A stretch of 64,000 bases of DNA. It comes from Solidesulfovibrio sp. (GTDB lineage Bacteria > Desulfobacterota > Desulfovibrionia > Desulfovibrionales > Desulfovibrionaceae). The notes beneath the pieces are model-generated. The model searched no databases. It saw nothing but the letters and a program-made list of their open reading frames with translations, and was not told the DNA's origin. Where the stretch lies: the NCBI RefSeq assembly GCF_038562415.1, contig NZ_JBCFBA010000017.1, forward strand, positions 1-64,000, in the 5' to 3' direction. Below, piece by piece: positions 16,744 to 27,384 of this stretch (the first letter of the stretch is position 1; each line of letters opens with the position of its first letter). Made by a program: the position numbers and the translations under genes.

Positions 16744-17040
16744 ATGTCTGCCAAAGTAAAAATCTACACCCTCTCAACCTGCTCACATTGCACCCAAGCT
16801 AAAGACTTTCTCGACGAACGCAAGGTGGCCTACGACCCCGTCAGCGTGGACTTCATGTCCGGCGACGACCGAACCAAGGTTCTCGACACCCTCCGCAAGC
16901 TCAACCCGGCAATCACGTTCCCAACCATCGTCATCGGCGAAAAAGTGATCGTAGGATTTCGCCGCGAAGAGATTGAAGCTGCCCTCAAGGAGGCCAACAT
17001 TGAGACGGAAGTCAAATCTTCGACTTGGCAGCAGCCTTGA
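16744..17040 (+). CDS. Glutaredoxin-family protein
   Basis: The 98-residue protein has a thioredoxin fold with the active site TCSHC (CxxC form) near residue 11-15, the cis-proline block TFPTIVIGE and the glutathione-side motif VGFRREEIEAAL. It reduces disulfides, probably in the cytoplasm. I chose ATG 16744 because GGAG lies nine bases upstream; an open frame to 16546 adds 66 residues with no family match. It is the first gene inside the island after the left attachment repeat. Confidence 0.85.
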   Translation: MSAKVKIYTLSTCSHCTQAKDFLDERKVAYDPVSVDFMSGDDRTKVLDTLRKLNPAITFPTIVIGEKVIVGFRREEIEAALKEANIETEVKSSTWQQP

Positions 17041-17087
17041 AAAAGAACAATTAGCCTCTGCACAACCGGCCAGAACCGCAAGTGTCA

Positions 17088-18122
17088 TCATTGTTCTTGC
17101 GGAGTAACAGTCCATATCCGTTTTAACGGAAGCTCAGCCTTCAAATCTGCATCAAGTTCTTCGTACGTCGAGAACAACTGCTCAAGTAATTCCTTCTGCG
17201 ACCAAAGCCTTACTCGGAAGAAACTTGCGGCGAGTTCCTTTTGTACATTTGGCTTGAAGCCTCCCCAAGAGACGAAGAGTCCCTCTGTAGCACCGAACTT
17301 GGTGACGGCTCCCAGCAACTTGTCGACGGTTGGCCGGTCGGTGGGCGTCGAACCAGACTTCACCTCGACGCAAAGCCGTGGCTGGCCAAATCCATGCGGC
17401 CCGGCCCCGGCAAGGATATCCGCGCCGCCATCAGCTCCTTCTGGGCTGCGGTAGGTCGTGTAGCCCTGGGCCTGCAGGACGGCCTCGACGAGTCGCGTCA
17501 GGTCATGGCCCTTGAACTTCGCCTCGATGGCACGGGCGATCTGGTCCCGCGCAAGCTCTTCAAGGTCAGGGCCGGCGACGATGCCCTCTTCGTCCGTTGC
17601 CGTCGGCTGCACGGTCGCGGCCCGCAAGGACTCCGGCTGCCAATTATTGGCGCGCATAGCGTTGATGCGAGCTTCGGCATCATTGCGCTGCACCCGGCAA
17701 ATCGTCATGAACGCGCCGAAGGTGTAGAGGATGTCCTGACTGAAGTTCGACCGGGGGATAGCCTCGCCAACCCATTTCACCGGCCGCCAATGATAATAGG
17801 GGTCTGGCCCTTCCGGCTCGAAGTGGTAATCGCCGACAACTTCACCGAAGTAGATCACGGGCTGGGACTTGAGTGGAACTACGACAAGATCGCCCTGCTT
17901 GATTTCATGGGCAAACGGCCACACTTGACTTGCCCAATTCTGGATCGTCTTGGGTTTTGCATCAGGGTAGATGCGCCCCATGAGATCGACAAGTTCCTTT
18001 CGGTCATGCAACATACTGAGATCGACATCAAGTCCATCCCATGTCACGTAGACGCGGTTTTCTTGGATGAACTTCTGTTCGTATTCCCCGTGGGAACCTG
18101 CACGAACTAGCCAAATTGCCAT
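17088..18122 (-). CDS. Mrr-like restriction endonuclease with N-terminal reader domain
   Basis: 344 residues. The C-terminal third carries the Mrr/PD-(D/E)xK nuclease pattern: FKGHDLTRLVEAVLQAQGY, GADGGADILAG and CVEVKSG (D-ExK). The N-terminal ~150 residues (GDLVVVPLKSQPVIYFGEVVG, YYHWRPVKWVGE) look like an EVE/PUA-type fold that reads modified bases. The architecture suggests a modification-dependent (type IV) enzyme cutting foreign methylated DNA. It diverges from the gene at 18354 and is not part of the hsd operon. Confidence 0.75.
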   Translation of the reverse strand: MAIWLVRAGSHGEYEQKFIQENRVYVTWDGLDVDLSMLHDRKELVDLMGRIYPDAKPKTIQNWASQVWPFAHEIKQGDLVVVPLKSQPVIYFGEVVGDYHFEPEGPDPYYHWRPVKWVGEAIPRSNFSQDILYTFGAFMTICRVQRNDAEARINAMRANNWQPESLRAATVQPTATDEEGIVAGPDLEELARDQIARAIEAKFKGHDLTRLVEAVLQAQGYTTYRSPEGADGGADILAGAGPHGFGQPRLCVEVKSGSTPTDRPTVDKLLGAVTKFGATEGLFVSWGGFKPNVQKELAASFFRVRLWSQKELLEQLFSTYEELDADLKAELPLKRIWTVTPQEQ

Positions 18123-18353
18123 AGGTTAACTTCCTTCAAAAAAAAACAATCCATACTATTTGAGCACCACAGAGCCTTCTGCTGCGCAATGACAAGGCTT
18201 CTTGTCAACATTTTCCGTATGGGCATCAACACTCATTAAAGAATTTATAACGCTATCAAACTCGAAACCTTGACCCGACAAAGATGACCGGATAGTCTGG
18301 AGGAGTTAATACTTTAAAATAGCCCGACTCCCCAACACCACCAGAGGCAGCAC

Positions 18354-18761
18354 ATGGGCAGAATTGGCACAGACACCGCACTTGACATCCCTTTTTTTGA
18401 CTCATGCGCTCTACCAAACACATTCAAAATAGCAGAGAAAAAATCAAAGCTCATAGTGAAAATTGCCAAAGACACAACTTCATCTACTTACTATGTTGAT
18501 ATCCTAGACTTTCTCGTAGGCGAAGTTCTCGGCTTAAAATTCAGAAAACTATGCGAAGATTACTACCACAACAACGGGAAAAAGATGGAAGACATATTTA
18601 ACTCTGACGATTTGAAAAAACTAGACAGCATACTTTCAAACGTATTAAATTTTACTTTTGAACTTTGCAAATCAAAATCAAGTTTCGATCTCCTAGACTT
18701 CATGCGTGACACAGCTGGTTCACAGAATAGTTACAAGACTACCGATTCCCATCGAAAATAG
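18354..18761 (+). CDS. Hypothetical protein beside the restriction genes
   Basis: 135 residues with AGAGG upstream of the ATG. Helical and lysine-rich (KIAEKKSKLIVKIAKD; DDLKKLDSILSNVLNF), lower in GC than its neighbours, with no motif recognised. It lies between two restriction loci in convergent orientation with hsdS, so a defence-related role is possible but unsupported. Confidence 0.45.
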   Translation: MGRIGTDTALDIPFFDSCALPNTFKIAEKKSKLIVKIAKDTTSSTYYVDILDFLVGEVLGLKFRKLCEDYYHNNGKKMEDIFNSDDLKKLDSILSNVLNFTFELCKSKSSFDLLDFMRDTAGSQNSYKTTDSHRK

Positions 18762-18826
18762 AAGCCATGCCCACAAGCAACAAAGACTTCACAATATTAC
18801 ACCAGTTACAGTTGAAAGAACATCGC

Positions 18827-20857
18827 CTAGTTTATCCGATACCGCGCCCCTCTCCTCTCCCCAGTCTGCACGACCCGCCCACTCTCCTTCAACTCCCGTA
18901 TGGCCATATTCCACTCGTAGACCGACAGGCCGAGGGCTTCCGCAAGCTGGGCACGCGAGTACTCCTGTCCGGGGTGCATATGGGCCAGAATCGCCCCTGG
19001 GACGTCACCATTAGCCGCACGAGGCTTTCCAACCTGCGGCGTCGGCTGCTCGACAAGACGGCCCTGTACTGCCGCTTTAGGTGTATCGACCAGCCGGGGA
19101 GATTGAACATCAAGGGTGGGTTCGCTCCGGGGCGGCGCTGACAGCACAGGAGATGGCGTTGGACGAGCGACAGGAAGGCAGGTCACGCCCAGGGCTTCGC
19201 ATAGGGTTGCCTCAAGTAGCCGGCTTCGTCTCCTCTGGGAGGTTGTAAGCTGAACTTCTAGCTGATCACAGAGGTCCATCAGCTCGTCGACTTTGGCGAC
19301 AATCCGATGCTGTTCGGCGAGCGGGGGGAGAGGAATAGGCAATATTTCCCACTTGCCCTTACTAAGGATAGGAAGCGTTCCCATTCCAGCGTTAGCTAAA
19401 ACGAGATTGCGAAAGTAATCTGAGCTTAACGCCAAGTGGACAAACGGAGTTAATTCGCTAAAGCATGGAGTAATCGCATTGATTTGTTGATTACAACAGA
19501 CATCCCTTGTAGACAGATTGACTTTTCCAATCGATGAGCCGATACAAACCATCAAAACAGAATTTTTTTGTATTAAACGAGAATGACTTATTCCTTCCCG
19601 AGAAAGCCCGTCACCTCTATAGTTAATACAGTTCCCAGTTAGGTCCGCAGGTTTTACGAATGGTATGTAATCGCCGAAATACTCAGGATTATTCGATGAA
19701 GGAGTAGTGCCGGTTTGTGTTAGTCCAATATCTCCAAGGCGCGCCCACTCCCAAGCGAATGGGCCAATAAATGGAATCTCTGTTTTAGACAATACACTTA
19801 AACTATTTTGTTTTCTAATCAAACCAGCTTTAGTTAAGCGAACTTTTTCACCCTGAATCTTCTTCAACAACTCCGAAGCCGGCTCATCATTCGGGTCTTG
19901 CGGCACCAACTTCCCACGCACCGCCAAGTTAAGAATGGTTTGCCGAAGTTCCTTCACATGCTCGGGACGGGTCGCAAGGCGCGGCAGGTGATCCAGGTGA
20001 AACCGCACGTTCTCCCGAAATTCCTCGCCGTTGCTCACGTCCTTGGGCTGCCCGATGCGTTTCAGGGAGGCGGATGCAAGCCTGTCCCGCCGGCTCTCCC
20101 GCTTTGCCTGCGAGGCCTCCAGCCGGTCACAAAGGGCCATGAGTTCATCGACTTTGGCGACTATGCGGTGTTGTTCAGCGAGAGGAGGAAGAGGGATAAG
20201 TATGCCATTAACTTGTTTTGCAGAAAGATGCTTCACCGTTGTTAATGAGGTCCCTTGGTGCAAATAATTAAGAATAGCCTGCAAAGGAATGGCGATGTAA
20301 TCGCGATTCAGGCCGCACAACCAGTTTCGAGCTCTCATCACTCGCTGGTTCAGCAACCCAAGTGGCCCGGACCATATGCGGACGTTGAAGTCACCGTCCA
20401 TCCCAACCAGGATATCCCCAGGGCAAGTTATGTATAAGTCTTGATACTCGCCTTCGTAATATGCCTCAGTATCTTTATTCGAGATATCTCTAATTCGAAT
20501 CAGCGGCATTCCACGCCGCTCCGAGTTAAAACAGTTTGAGTCAAATGCAAATCCGTAGCCTACTTCAGCAAGTTCAATAAAACGAACACATGACCATGTC
20601 TTTGGAACGCTGAATGGCAATTCACCTATGTCGAAACTCAATGCCGTAGTAGGCTCTTTGAACTTTCCACCCCTCTTTCGGCAATCTGTTTCATATTTAA
20701 TTTGACTGACTAACTCCGAAGTTGGCTCATCATTCGGGTCTTGTTCGACCAACTTCCCACGAACGGCGAGATCAAGAATAAATTTCCGCAACCTGGACAC
20801 AGCATCAGGAGCTTCGGCGATTCGGTCGAAGTATTCGAGCAAACGGGCGGCATTCAT
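18827..20857 (-). CDS. hsdS: Type I restriction specificity subunit, with C-terminal winged helix
   Basis: The 676-residue protein has two target-recognition domains (~55-200 and ~340-480). Each is followed by the conserved helix PLPPLAEQHRIVAKVDELM, and each half opens with LAVRGKLV-QDPNDEPASEL. HsdS sets the DNA sequence recognised by the R-M complex. After a proline-rich linker (~560-615) it ends in an extra ~55-residue domain (EYSRAQLAEALGLSVYEWN, TGERRGARYRIN) not normal for HsdS and closely similar to the tail of PglX at 50.6 kb. It overlaps hsdM by four bases. Confidence 0.9.
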   Translation of the reverse strand: MNAARLLEYFDRIAEAPDAVSRLRKFILDLAVRGKLVEQDPNDEPTSELVSQIKYETDCRKRGGKFKEPTTALSFDIGELPFSVPKTWSCVRFIELAEVGYGFAFDSNCFNSERRGMPLIRIRDISNKDTEAYYEGEYQDLYITCPGDILVGMDGDFNVRIWSGPLGLLNQRVMRARNWLCGLNRDYIAIPLQAILNYLHQGTSLTTVKHLSAKQVNGILIPLPPLAEQHRIVAKVDELMALCDRLEASQAKRESRRDRLASASLKRIGQPKDVSNGEEFRENVRFHLDHLPRLATRPEHVKELRQTILNLAVRGKLVPQDPNDEPASELLKKIQGEKVRLTKAGLIRKQNSLSVLSKTEIPFIGPFAWEWARLGDIGLTQTGTTPSSNNPEYFGDYIPFVKPADLTGNCINYRGDGLSREGISHSRLIQKNSVLMVCIGSSIGKVNLSTRDVCCNQQINAITPCFSELTPFVHLALSSDYFRNLVLANAGMGTLPILSKGKWEILPIPLPPLAEQHRIVAKVDELMDLCDQLEVQLTTSQRRRSRLLEATLCEALGVTCLPVARPTPSPVLSAPPRSEPTLDVQSPRLVDTPKAAVQGRLVEQPTPQVGKPRAANGDVPGAILAHMHPGQEYSRAQLAEALGLSVYEWNMAIRELKESGRVVQTGERRGARYRIN

Positions 20858-22296
20858 TGAAGCAACGCCTCCGCCAAGATACCTTTCAGCTGATCCCGAA
20901 GTTGGGCGGTTTCCTGCTCGGACTGCTCCAACTTGGCAAGCAGCTCCTCGGGGTCGCCAAGGTCGTCTTCCTCGAAATGGGGATTCTTGAAATCGAGGTT
21001 GTAGCCCCGGGCCTTGACCTCATCGACCGCGACCTTCCAGGCAACCTCGTTTTCCTCGCGGTTGTCCCACCAGTCGCGGCATCCTTGGAGATGCTCGAAC
21101 CGAATCGGACGGGTCATCGAGTAAGCTTTCTGACCCTCGGGAACGCGGTGCTCGTAGAACCAGATGTCCTTGGTCGGTTCCCCCTTGACGAAAAACAGCA
21201 GGTTGGTGCCGATGCTGGCGTATGGCTTGAACACGCTGTTCGGCAACCGTACGATCGTATGGAGATTGCACTCCTCTAAAAGGTGTTCCTTCAGCCGGGC
21301 CTTGACGCCCTCGCCGAAAAGGGTGCCGTCAGGGAGAACCACGGCGGCCCGACCACTTGGCTTGAGCAGTCGGATGATCAAGGCCAGAAACAAGTCGGCA
21401 GTTTCCCGAGTTTGGAAATGCTTCGGGAAGTTCGACTCGATGCCGTCTTCCTCACGCCCACCGAAAGGAGGGTTGGTGACGACGACATCCACCCGGTCAC
21501 TGGCGCTGTAGCTGATGTAGGGCCGGGCCAGGGTGTTATCGTGGCGCACGAAGCTCGGGTCCTCGATGCCGTGCAGGAGCATGTTGGTCACGCAGAGCAT
21601 GTGGGGGAGCTGCTTTTTCTCCACCGCGCGCAGGGACCGCTGCATGAGCTGTTCGTCCTCGACTCGTTTCACGTACCGGTCGCGCATGTGCCGGATGGAG
21701 CACGTGAGGAAACCGCCGGTGCCGCAGGCTGGATCAAGCAGCAGTTCGCCGGGCTTGGGGTCGATCCGGTCCACCATGAAGGCGGTGACCGCCCGGGGCG
21801 TATAATACTCGCCGGCATTCCCGGCACTCTGAAGGTCGGTCAGAATCTGTTCGTAGATGTCGCCGAAGTGCTTCCGCTCGGCCAAGTCGTTGAAATCGAC
21901 CTGATTGATCTTGTTGATGACCTGCCGCATAAGCTGGCCGGACTTCATGTAGTTGTAGGCATCTTCGAATACTTCTCGAACTACCCGACGCCGATCACCA
22001 GGAGCACCAGAAAGAGGGAGCTCCTTGAACGTAGGGAAAAGCTCTGAGTTGACGAAGTTAAGCAATTCATCACCGGTAATCCCCTCGGGATCGGCAGCCC
22101 AATTGCGCCACTGAAACTTCTCAGGGATCGGCGACTGATATTCGGCCTTGAGAAGTTCAAGCTCCTGGTCCTGGTCATCAAGGATTTTCAGGAAGAACAT
22201 CCAGCAGAGCTGGGAAATTCGCTGGGCATCACCATCAACGCCAACATCCTGACGCATGATATCTTGGATGGACTTGACTACGTTGCGGACAGACAT
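20854..22296 (-). CDS. hsdM: Type I restriction modification (N6-adenine methyltransferase) subunit
   Basis: 480 residues from ATG 22296, with AAGGA upstream; the longer open frame to 22368 runs into the preceding gene. The N-terminal helical HsdM_N region is followed by the methyltransferase core with S-adenosylmethionine motif DPACGTGGFL and catalytic NPPF (VVVTNPPFGG). It ends in a coiled coil. It methylates adenine at the site chosen by HsdS. It lies 16 bp after the Mrr-like gene. Confidence 0.92.
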   Translation of the reverse strand: MSVRNVVKSIQDIMRQDVGVDGDAQRISQLCWMFFLKILDDQDQELELLKAEYQSPIPEKFQWRNWAADPEGITGDELLNFVNSELFPTFKELPLSGAPGDRRRVVREVFEDAYNYMKSGQLMRQVINKINQVDFNDLAERKHFGDIYEQILTDLQSAGNAGEYYTPRAVTAFMVDRIDPKPGELLLDPACGTGGFLTCSIRHMRDRYVKRVEDEQLMQRSLRAVEKKQLPHMLCVTNMLLHGIEDPSFVRHDNTLARPYISYSASDRVDVVVTNPPFGGREEDGIESNFPKHFQTRETADLFLALIIRLLKPSGRAAVVLPDGTLFGEGVKARLKEHLLEECNLHTIVRLPNSVFKPYASIGTNLLFFVKGEPTKDIWFYEHRVPEGQKAYSMTRPIRFEHLQGCRDWWDNREENEVAWKVAVDEVKARGYNLDFKNPHFEEDDLGDPEELLAKLEQSEQETAQLRDQLKGILAEALLQ

Positions 22297-22312
22297 GAAA
22301 AATCCTTTATGC

Positions 22313-23509
22313 TCAAACGGACGGGTCGAGTTCGGATTCGGGTTCCATACTAGCAAGATAGCTATCATCGACCTCTATAATGGAAATTTGCTTTTTCTTC
22401 ACGCCAACACCATGCTTTTGAAGCAACTCCATAAGCTTGTCACCATCTATCAAGGTAATAGGAGCTGCCCCTGGATAGATAGCTGCTTCCTGGCATCCTT
22501 TTGCAAATCGGCCCAAGGTGATGATAGTACCCCGAATTGCCTGATGATAGGGGAGAGAACCTCTGACCTGATCGAGGATTGGGCGTGTAATCGTACCTTG
22601 CTGCCGCTTAACCTGAACGACTTCCTTTATCTGAGTAATGCCAAATTGATAATTAGCTATTACATCAATACCCTTGTCGCCACTTTGCTTTGTAACTACA
22701 ACATCTTCATAGTCCATAGCTTCAAGCAAGTCTTTCACAAGAGCTTCAAATTTATACGGATTCATCTTGCCAAGATACTCACGCAAACTTGCAACTTGCT
22801 CTTCATTGTACGCACGAACAGCTTGAAGAACCTGCTTGTGCGAACTATCTTCCACAGGATCGATCAAGTCGGCAGCATATGCAACGCCAGCATCCGTAAT
22901 AGAATAAGTATTTCCTTCTCGACTTATATAGCCTCTTTCGACTAAATTTAGTATTCGTCGACGCAAAGTATCTTTAATTGTCGATGCAGTTCCGAACTTT
23001 GAATACTCTGTAAGATATTCAGTCCAATCGCCAAGCAGGTCACTTCGTCTTGCCGGAGAATAGGCTGCCAGAATACTTAATAGCTTCGGCAACCCCTCAA
23101 CTTCATCGATCTTCCTTACAACTTCGGGGTCTTCATCAACAAAAAGACGCCCCCGTTCGGTCAACTTAAAGGTACCTTCGTCGCAAACACCAAGAAGCTG
23201 GTGGAAGATTATAAAAAGGTAAGAACCATAGGTGTGCCGAGGATTCACCGACTTTTCACTAGCAGCCCATATCCGTAAAGCAAGATCTTTCGACTTGCCA
23301 GCCAGCCTCTCTTCTATCCACTGATCAGGATCGCTCCAATCAACGGGATTCTTCGGTGTCCCCGTTTGCGCCATAAGGTCGTTTTGCATTGAACGCAAAT
23401 CTTGCTTCGGTATCCCCTCCCAAATCCGCAAAAGCTTACGGACTTCACTATAAAGAGGGAACAAAGGCGTCCTGACATAATACTCTCTGCCGCCGTCGAT
23501 AGTCATCAA
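22313..23509 (-). CDS. Mrr-like endonuclease embedded in the type I operon
   Basis: 398 residues. Residues ~250-370 form an Mrr catalytic domain: [34 protein letters not shown] and VVQVKRQ (D-QxK). The N-terminal ~230 residues contain winged-helix-like segments ([25 protein letters not shown]), a regulatory or DNA-reading part. The start overlaps the hsdR stop by four bases and the stop lies 16 bp before hsdM, so it is an integral gene of the operon. It may cut DNA carrying foreign methylation, complementing the type I enzyme. Confidence 0.85.
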   Translation of the reverse strand: MMTIDGGREYYVRTPLFPLYSEVRKLLRIWEGIPKQDLRSMQNDLMAQTGTPKNPVDWSDPDQWIEERLAGKSKDLALRIWAASEKSVNPRHTYGSYLFIIFHQLLGVCDEGTFKLTERGRLFVDEDPEVVRKIDEVEGLPKLLSILAAYSPARRSDLLGDWTEYLTEYSKFGTASTIKDTLRRRILNLVERGYISREGNTYSITDAGVAYAADLIDPVEDSSHKQVLQAVRAYNEEQVASLREYLGKMNPYKFEALVKDLLEAMDYEDVVVTKQSGDKGIDVIANYQFGITQIKEVVQVKRQQGTITRPILDQVRGSLPYHQAIRGTIITLGRFAKGCQEAAIYPGAAPITLIDGDKLMELLQKHGVGVKKKQISIIEVDDSYLASMEPESELDPSV

Positions 23510-25956
23510 GCAACCTCGTGGTACAATTCGACTTGAAGCTCATGCACAGCCTGCTCGAAGGCCGCACGTGACCCAAACTGCTTGATAAGCTGCATCGGGG
23601 TGCCCATGGCGTCGAAGGGGGCAATTTTGAGCAAACTCGGGTCGTCCAGAGCAAGGACGCCGGCATCCTGATATTTTTCGAGAAGAGCTTCAAGCACGGC
23701 CCTGGCCTGGGGGCCATATTTCGTGAACACATCGCGCTTGCGAACGTTTTCCGCACGTTCGCGCCGCGTCAAGGGCGGCTGATCGAAGGCGACGTGACAG
23801 ATAAGGTCGAAGGGGTCCAGGTCTTTGTTGACCTCTTCGACCAATGGCTCCAGGGGCAGGCCCTCGTTGGCAAGTTCTTCGAGAATGGCCTGCTTGCGCT
23901 CCGCCGTGTTCCAGCGCTGCAAGAAGTTCTCGAGGCTGGCGAAGTGTTTCTTCAAGGCATTCTTCGTGAAATCGCGCAGGCTCTCGGTGATGAGCTTCCC
24001 TTGCTCGTCGAGGTATTCGACCCGTTCGGTCACGATGGCGACGGCTACACCATCCACGTAGATTTTGCGGGGCGGGTCAACAGGATCGTCGCCGCCAGGA
24101 GGATCGGGATCGACCAGCACTTCCTCATCGTCACCCGGTTCCGGCGGCAGCGGTGCTTCACCATCATCCGGCGGCGGCACATCAATCGGAGGATCAACGG
24201 GGTCATCCTCGCCTGGTTCGTAAATTTGGACCGGAGCGCCGTCGAAGTCAGGATCGGCGAAGAGGTTGGTCGCGCCCCTGAAGTCGATGATCGTGAAATA
24301 GTATTTCTTGGTATCCTCGTGGATGCGGGTGCCACGACCGACAATCTGCTTGAACTCGGTCATGGATTTAATTTCCCGCTCAAGCACGATGAGCCGGCAG
24401 GTCTGGGCATCCACTCCGGTCGAGAGAAGACGGGAAGTCGTCACCAGAACGGGATACTTGGACTCGGGGTCGATGAAGTTCCCAAGCTGAGCGCAACCGT
24501 CCGTATCTCCGCCAGTAATGCGCATCACATACTTCGGGTTTTCATCACAAAGGTCTTTGTTCTCGTTGACGAGGGCTTGTCGCATACGGGCAGCATGCTC
24601 TTGATCAAGGCAGAAGATGATCGTTTTCTGAAATCTATCTCCACTTTCTCGAAGGAAATCTGAAACCTTCTTGGCAATCAACTTTGTTCGACCATCAATA
24701 ACCAAGTTACGGTCGAAGTCTTTTTGGTTATACACTCGATCTTCAATTTCATTGCCATAGATATCGAGCTTCCCCTTTTCAGGACGATATCCTTGAACGT
24801 CTCGATCGATATGAACCTTAACGACCTTATACGGAGCAAGAAAACCGTCCTTAATACCTTCCTTCAGCGAGTAACTATACACAGGATCGCCGAAGTACTC
24901 GATATTCGAGACGTACTTTGTTTCCTTTGGCGTAGCGGTCAAGCCGATCTGGGTGGCTGAAGAAAAATGCTCCAAAATCTCGCGCCATGCAGAATCCTCA
25001 GCCGCGCTGCCACGGTGGCATTCGTCGATGACGATGAGGTCGAAGAACCCGGGCGAGAACTCCCGGTAGAGCTTCTGGCGATCCTCGGGGCCGGTGATAG
25101 CCTGATAGAGGCCCAGATAGACCTCATAGGCGGTGTCGATCCGGCGCTTCTTGTCGATGGCCGTGGGCAGTTCGGTTTCGGTACCGTCGGCTCGTTCGAT
25201 CGTCTTGGTCCCCGTACTCAGCTTGGCCATGACCGAACCGAAGGGGCGGAAGTCGTTGACCATGGTCTGGTCGATGAGCACGTTTCGGTCGGCCAAAAAC
25301 AGGATGCGCTTCTTGCAGCCGGCCTTCCACAGCCGCCAGATGATCTGGAAAGCGGTGTAGGTCTTGCCGGTGCCTGTCGCCATGACGAGGAGGATGCGGT
25401 TTTGCCCCTTGGCGATGGCCTCGACGGCGGCGTTGACGGCATTGACCTGATAGTACCTCGGGGTCTTGCCACTGCCGTCATCAAAATAATCCTGGAGAAC
25501 GATTCGCTCGGCGTCAGGGGTGATCCCCTTCCAGCGCCGATAGATATCCCAAAGCTCGGCAGGTGCGGGGAAGGCATCCAGTCCCAGATTTGCTTCCTTC
25601 TCGGGGCGAATGCCGGTCTTGTCATGAAAAACGAACCCGTCGCCGTTCGAGGAGAAGACGAAGGGGATGCCCAGCGTTTCGGCATATTCGAGGGCTTGCT
25701 GCATCCCGTCGCCAACGCAGTGGTTGTTGTCCTTTGCCTCGATAATGGCGATGGGGATGTTCGGCTTGTAATAGAGAATGTAGTCGGCACGTTTCCCTTT
25801 TCCTCGGGAAACAAGTTTACCTCGAACGATGATGCGACCCTTGGTAAAGCTTACTTCTTCACGAACTTGAAGCATCTTATCCCAACCTGCTTTAACCAAG
25901 GCCGGGGTGATAAACTTCGTACAAACATCACGTTCGCTCAGGGATTTCTTATCCAT
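23506..25956 (-). CDS. hsdR: Type I restriction endonuclease/translocase subunit
   Basis: The 816-residue protein has an N-terminal PD-(D/E)xK nuclease region ([14 protein letters not shown], residues ~65-80), then superfamily 2 helicase motifs: [12 protein letters not shown] (Walker A), IVIDECHRG (motif II), GLTATP (motif III), and [14 protein letters not shown] (motif VI). An acidic proline-rich linker (~595-640) leads to a C-terminal EcoEI-type assembly domain. It translocates and cleaves unmethylated DNA. It is the first gene of hsdR-mrr-hsdM-hsdS. Confidence 0.93.
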   Translation of the reverse strand: MDKKSLSERDVCTKFITPALVKAGWDKMLQVREEVSFTKGRIIVRGKLVSRGKGKRADYILYYKPNIPIAIIEAKDNNHCVGDGMQQALEYAETLGIPFVFSSNGDGFVFHDKTGIRPEKEANLGLDAFPAPAELWDIYRRWKGITPDAERIVLQDYFDDGSGKTPRYYQVNAVNAAVEAIAKGQNRILLVMATGTGKTYTAFQIIWRLWKAGCKKRILFLADRNVLIDQTMVNDFRPFGSVMAKLSTGTKTIERADGTETELPTAIDKKRRIDTAYEVYLGLYQAITGPEDRQKLYREFSPGFFDLIVIDECHRGSAAEDSAWREILEHFSSATQIGLTATPKETKYVSNIEYFGDPVYSYSLKEGIKDGFLAPYKVVKVHIDRDVQGYRPEKGKLDIYGNEIEDRVYNQKDFDRNLVIDGRTKLIAKKVSDFLRESGDRFQKTIIFCLDQEHAARMRQALVNENKDLCDENPKYVMRITGGDTDGCAQLGNFIDPESKYPVLVTTSRLLSTGVDAQTCRLIVLEREIKSMTEFKQIVGRGTRIHEDTKKYYFTIIDFRGATNLFADPDFDGAPVQIYEPGEDDPVDPPIDVPPPDDGEAPLPPEPGDDEEVLVDPDPPGGDDPVDPPRKIYVDGVAVAIVTERVEYLDEQGKLITESLRDFTKNALKKHFASLENFLQRWNTAERKQAILEELANEGLPLEPLVEEVNKDLDPFDLICHVAFDQPPLTRRERAENVRKRDVFTKYGPQARAVLEALLEKYQDAGVLALDDPSLLKIAPFDAMGTPMQLIKQFGSRAAFEQAVHELQVELYHEVA

Positions 25957-26225
25957 GCAGGACTTCGCCTTTACGCATCCGCGTTCTATAACATCTGTCG
26001 ACTTCTCGAGATAAAAAACCTCTCAAACTAAAAACATCGTCGACTTCCCGACGACCTTTGTCGAGAAACAAGCAATCAGGAAGCCCAAATAGGCCGAAAC
26101 AGTATTAACTATCCATTTTTCTCGATATTTCGCAAGAAAAACCGTAACCATCCAAATTGATGCCATTTTCATCAACCAGAGCAACTCCTGACAAACACTG
26201 CCGGCCGACGCCATCCGTCCCAGGT

Positions 26226-26402
26226 CTGCCCCAAGCCCCTGCCCCGGACATCCCCCAGGTGCGCGTCCTCCGCCCCGTCTTGGGCCGTTCCCAAGGGACC
26301 AGGGCCAAATCCCCACCCGCTCCCCCAAATCGCAGGTCGACCCCGCCCCGGCCCAATGCCCGTTTTTCGCCACCGCCCGCGACCGGCCCCGTGGCCCAGG
26401 AT
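26226..26402. repeat. C-rich direct repeat, copy 1
   Basis: About 177 bp, extremely C-rich on the plus strand, closely similar along its length to 26691-26858. Between the copies CTTCATGGGTGA recurs (26430-26455). The intergenic region 25957-26896 otherwise contains no supported gene. Confidence 0.65.
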
Positions 26403-26690
26403 CGACTACCCGGGCGACTTCCCGGGTCACTTCATGGGTGACTTCATGGGTGACTTAGGGGGTGGGCGCGACCACCTTGCGCCAGACCGTCGTCGTAAAG
26501 CAATCAGATACTTGAAAAATCGATTCCCCAGCCACGCCTCGAGGCATAGCCCGACCATGCCACCCACTCCGGAGCCCATGCTTTCGATGTAGTGGGCCAG
26601 ATACAAGGGATCAGCCAGCAACCGATTATCACGGCGGCGAGGCCACCCAGGGCAACCTTGCCTTGTGCCCGACCCTGCCCCTGCCCCAAG

Positions 26691-26858
26691 CCCCTGTCCC
26701 GGACAGCCCCCAGGCTCGCGTCCTCCTCCCCGCCCTGGGCAATTCCCAAGGGATCAGGGCCAAATCCCCACCCGCTCCCCCAAATCGCAGGGCGACCCCG
26801 CCCCGGCCCAATGCCCGTTTTTCACCGCCGCCCCGTGACCGGCCCCGTGGCCCAGGAT
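26691..26858. repeat. C-rich direct repeat, copy 2
   Basis: About 168 bp and the partner of 26226-26402. Shared blocks include CAAATCCCCACCCGCTCCCC and GGCCCAATGCCCGTTTTTC. It ends about 40 bp before the first small gene of the following operon, so it may carry that operon's leader. Confidence 0.65.
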
Positions 26859-26896
26859 ACCTTTCCCGGGCCCCATCCCTGGTCCACGAGGTGAAC

Positions 26897-27118
26897 ATGC
26901 CGACCGACGCAAAACCGCACGAAATGTCGCCTGAAATTCTGGAGGAGATCGCCCAGCGGTTCCGGCCGATCGAACACCTGTTCGACGTCATGGGCGCGGC
27001 GGATGCTGGCGTGCAGGGCTTCTTTGTGCGCCGATGGGCTGAAATTGGCACACATCTCGCGACAAGCTTTCGGGAACACCTCGACCAGATTGTTGCAACA
27101 GCCGGGGACGACGACTGA
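26897..27118 (+). CDS. Small hypothetical protein
   Basis: 73 residues from ATG 26897, preceded by GAGGTG. Acidic and helical (MSPEILEEIAQRFRPIEHLF; FREHLDQIVATAGDDD). A longer frame reaches 26663 through the C-rich repeat and is not credible. It is the first of three small co-directional genes ahead of the ATPase. Confidence 0.5.
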   Translation: MPTDAKPHEMSPEILEEIAQRFRPIEHLFDVMGAADAGVQGFFVRRWAEIGTHLATSFREHLDQIVATAGDDD

Positions 27119-27157
27119 AGTTCTGGTCGGTCATCAACTTCAACGGAGGAATAGAAC

Positions 27158-27355
27158 ATGATCGTTTTGGAATTTATCGCCGGAATCGCTTTGGGTGCTG
27201 TTGCTGGCGGCGTCATCAAGATGATCACCCATGGCGGCGGTGTCATTGTTGGTCGGGACAATGTTCGTAATGCAATCAACAAAGAAGAAAAGAACGTCCG
27301 TGGCCGGTTCAACGACCTGAAAGTAACCAAGGACGACCCAAAATTCTACGAGTAA
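27158..27355 (+). CDS. Small protein with one glycine-rich membrane segment
   Basis: 65 residues with GGAGG upstream. Residues 2-22 (IVLEFIAGIALGAVAGGVIK) form one predicted membrane helix with small-residue spacing, followed by a charged cytoplasmic tail (RDNVRNAINKEEKNVRGRF). No family recognised. Its place in the operon suggests a role in element maintenance. Confidence 0.6.
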   Translation: MIVLEFIAGIALGAVAGGVIKMITHGGGVIVGRDNVRNAINKEEKNVRGRFNDLKVTKDDPKFYE

Positions 27356-27384
27356 CCGCGAACTCGCTCCGAAGGAGAACTCCC

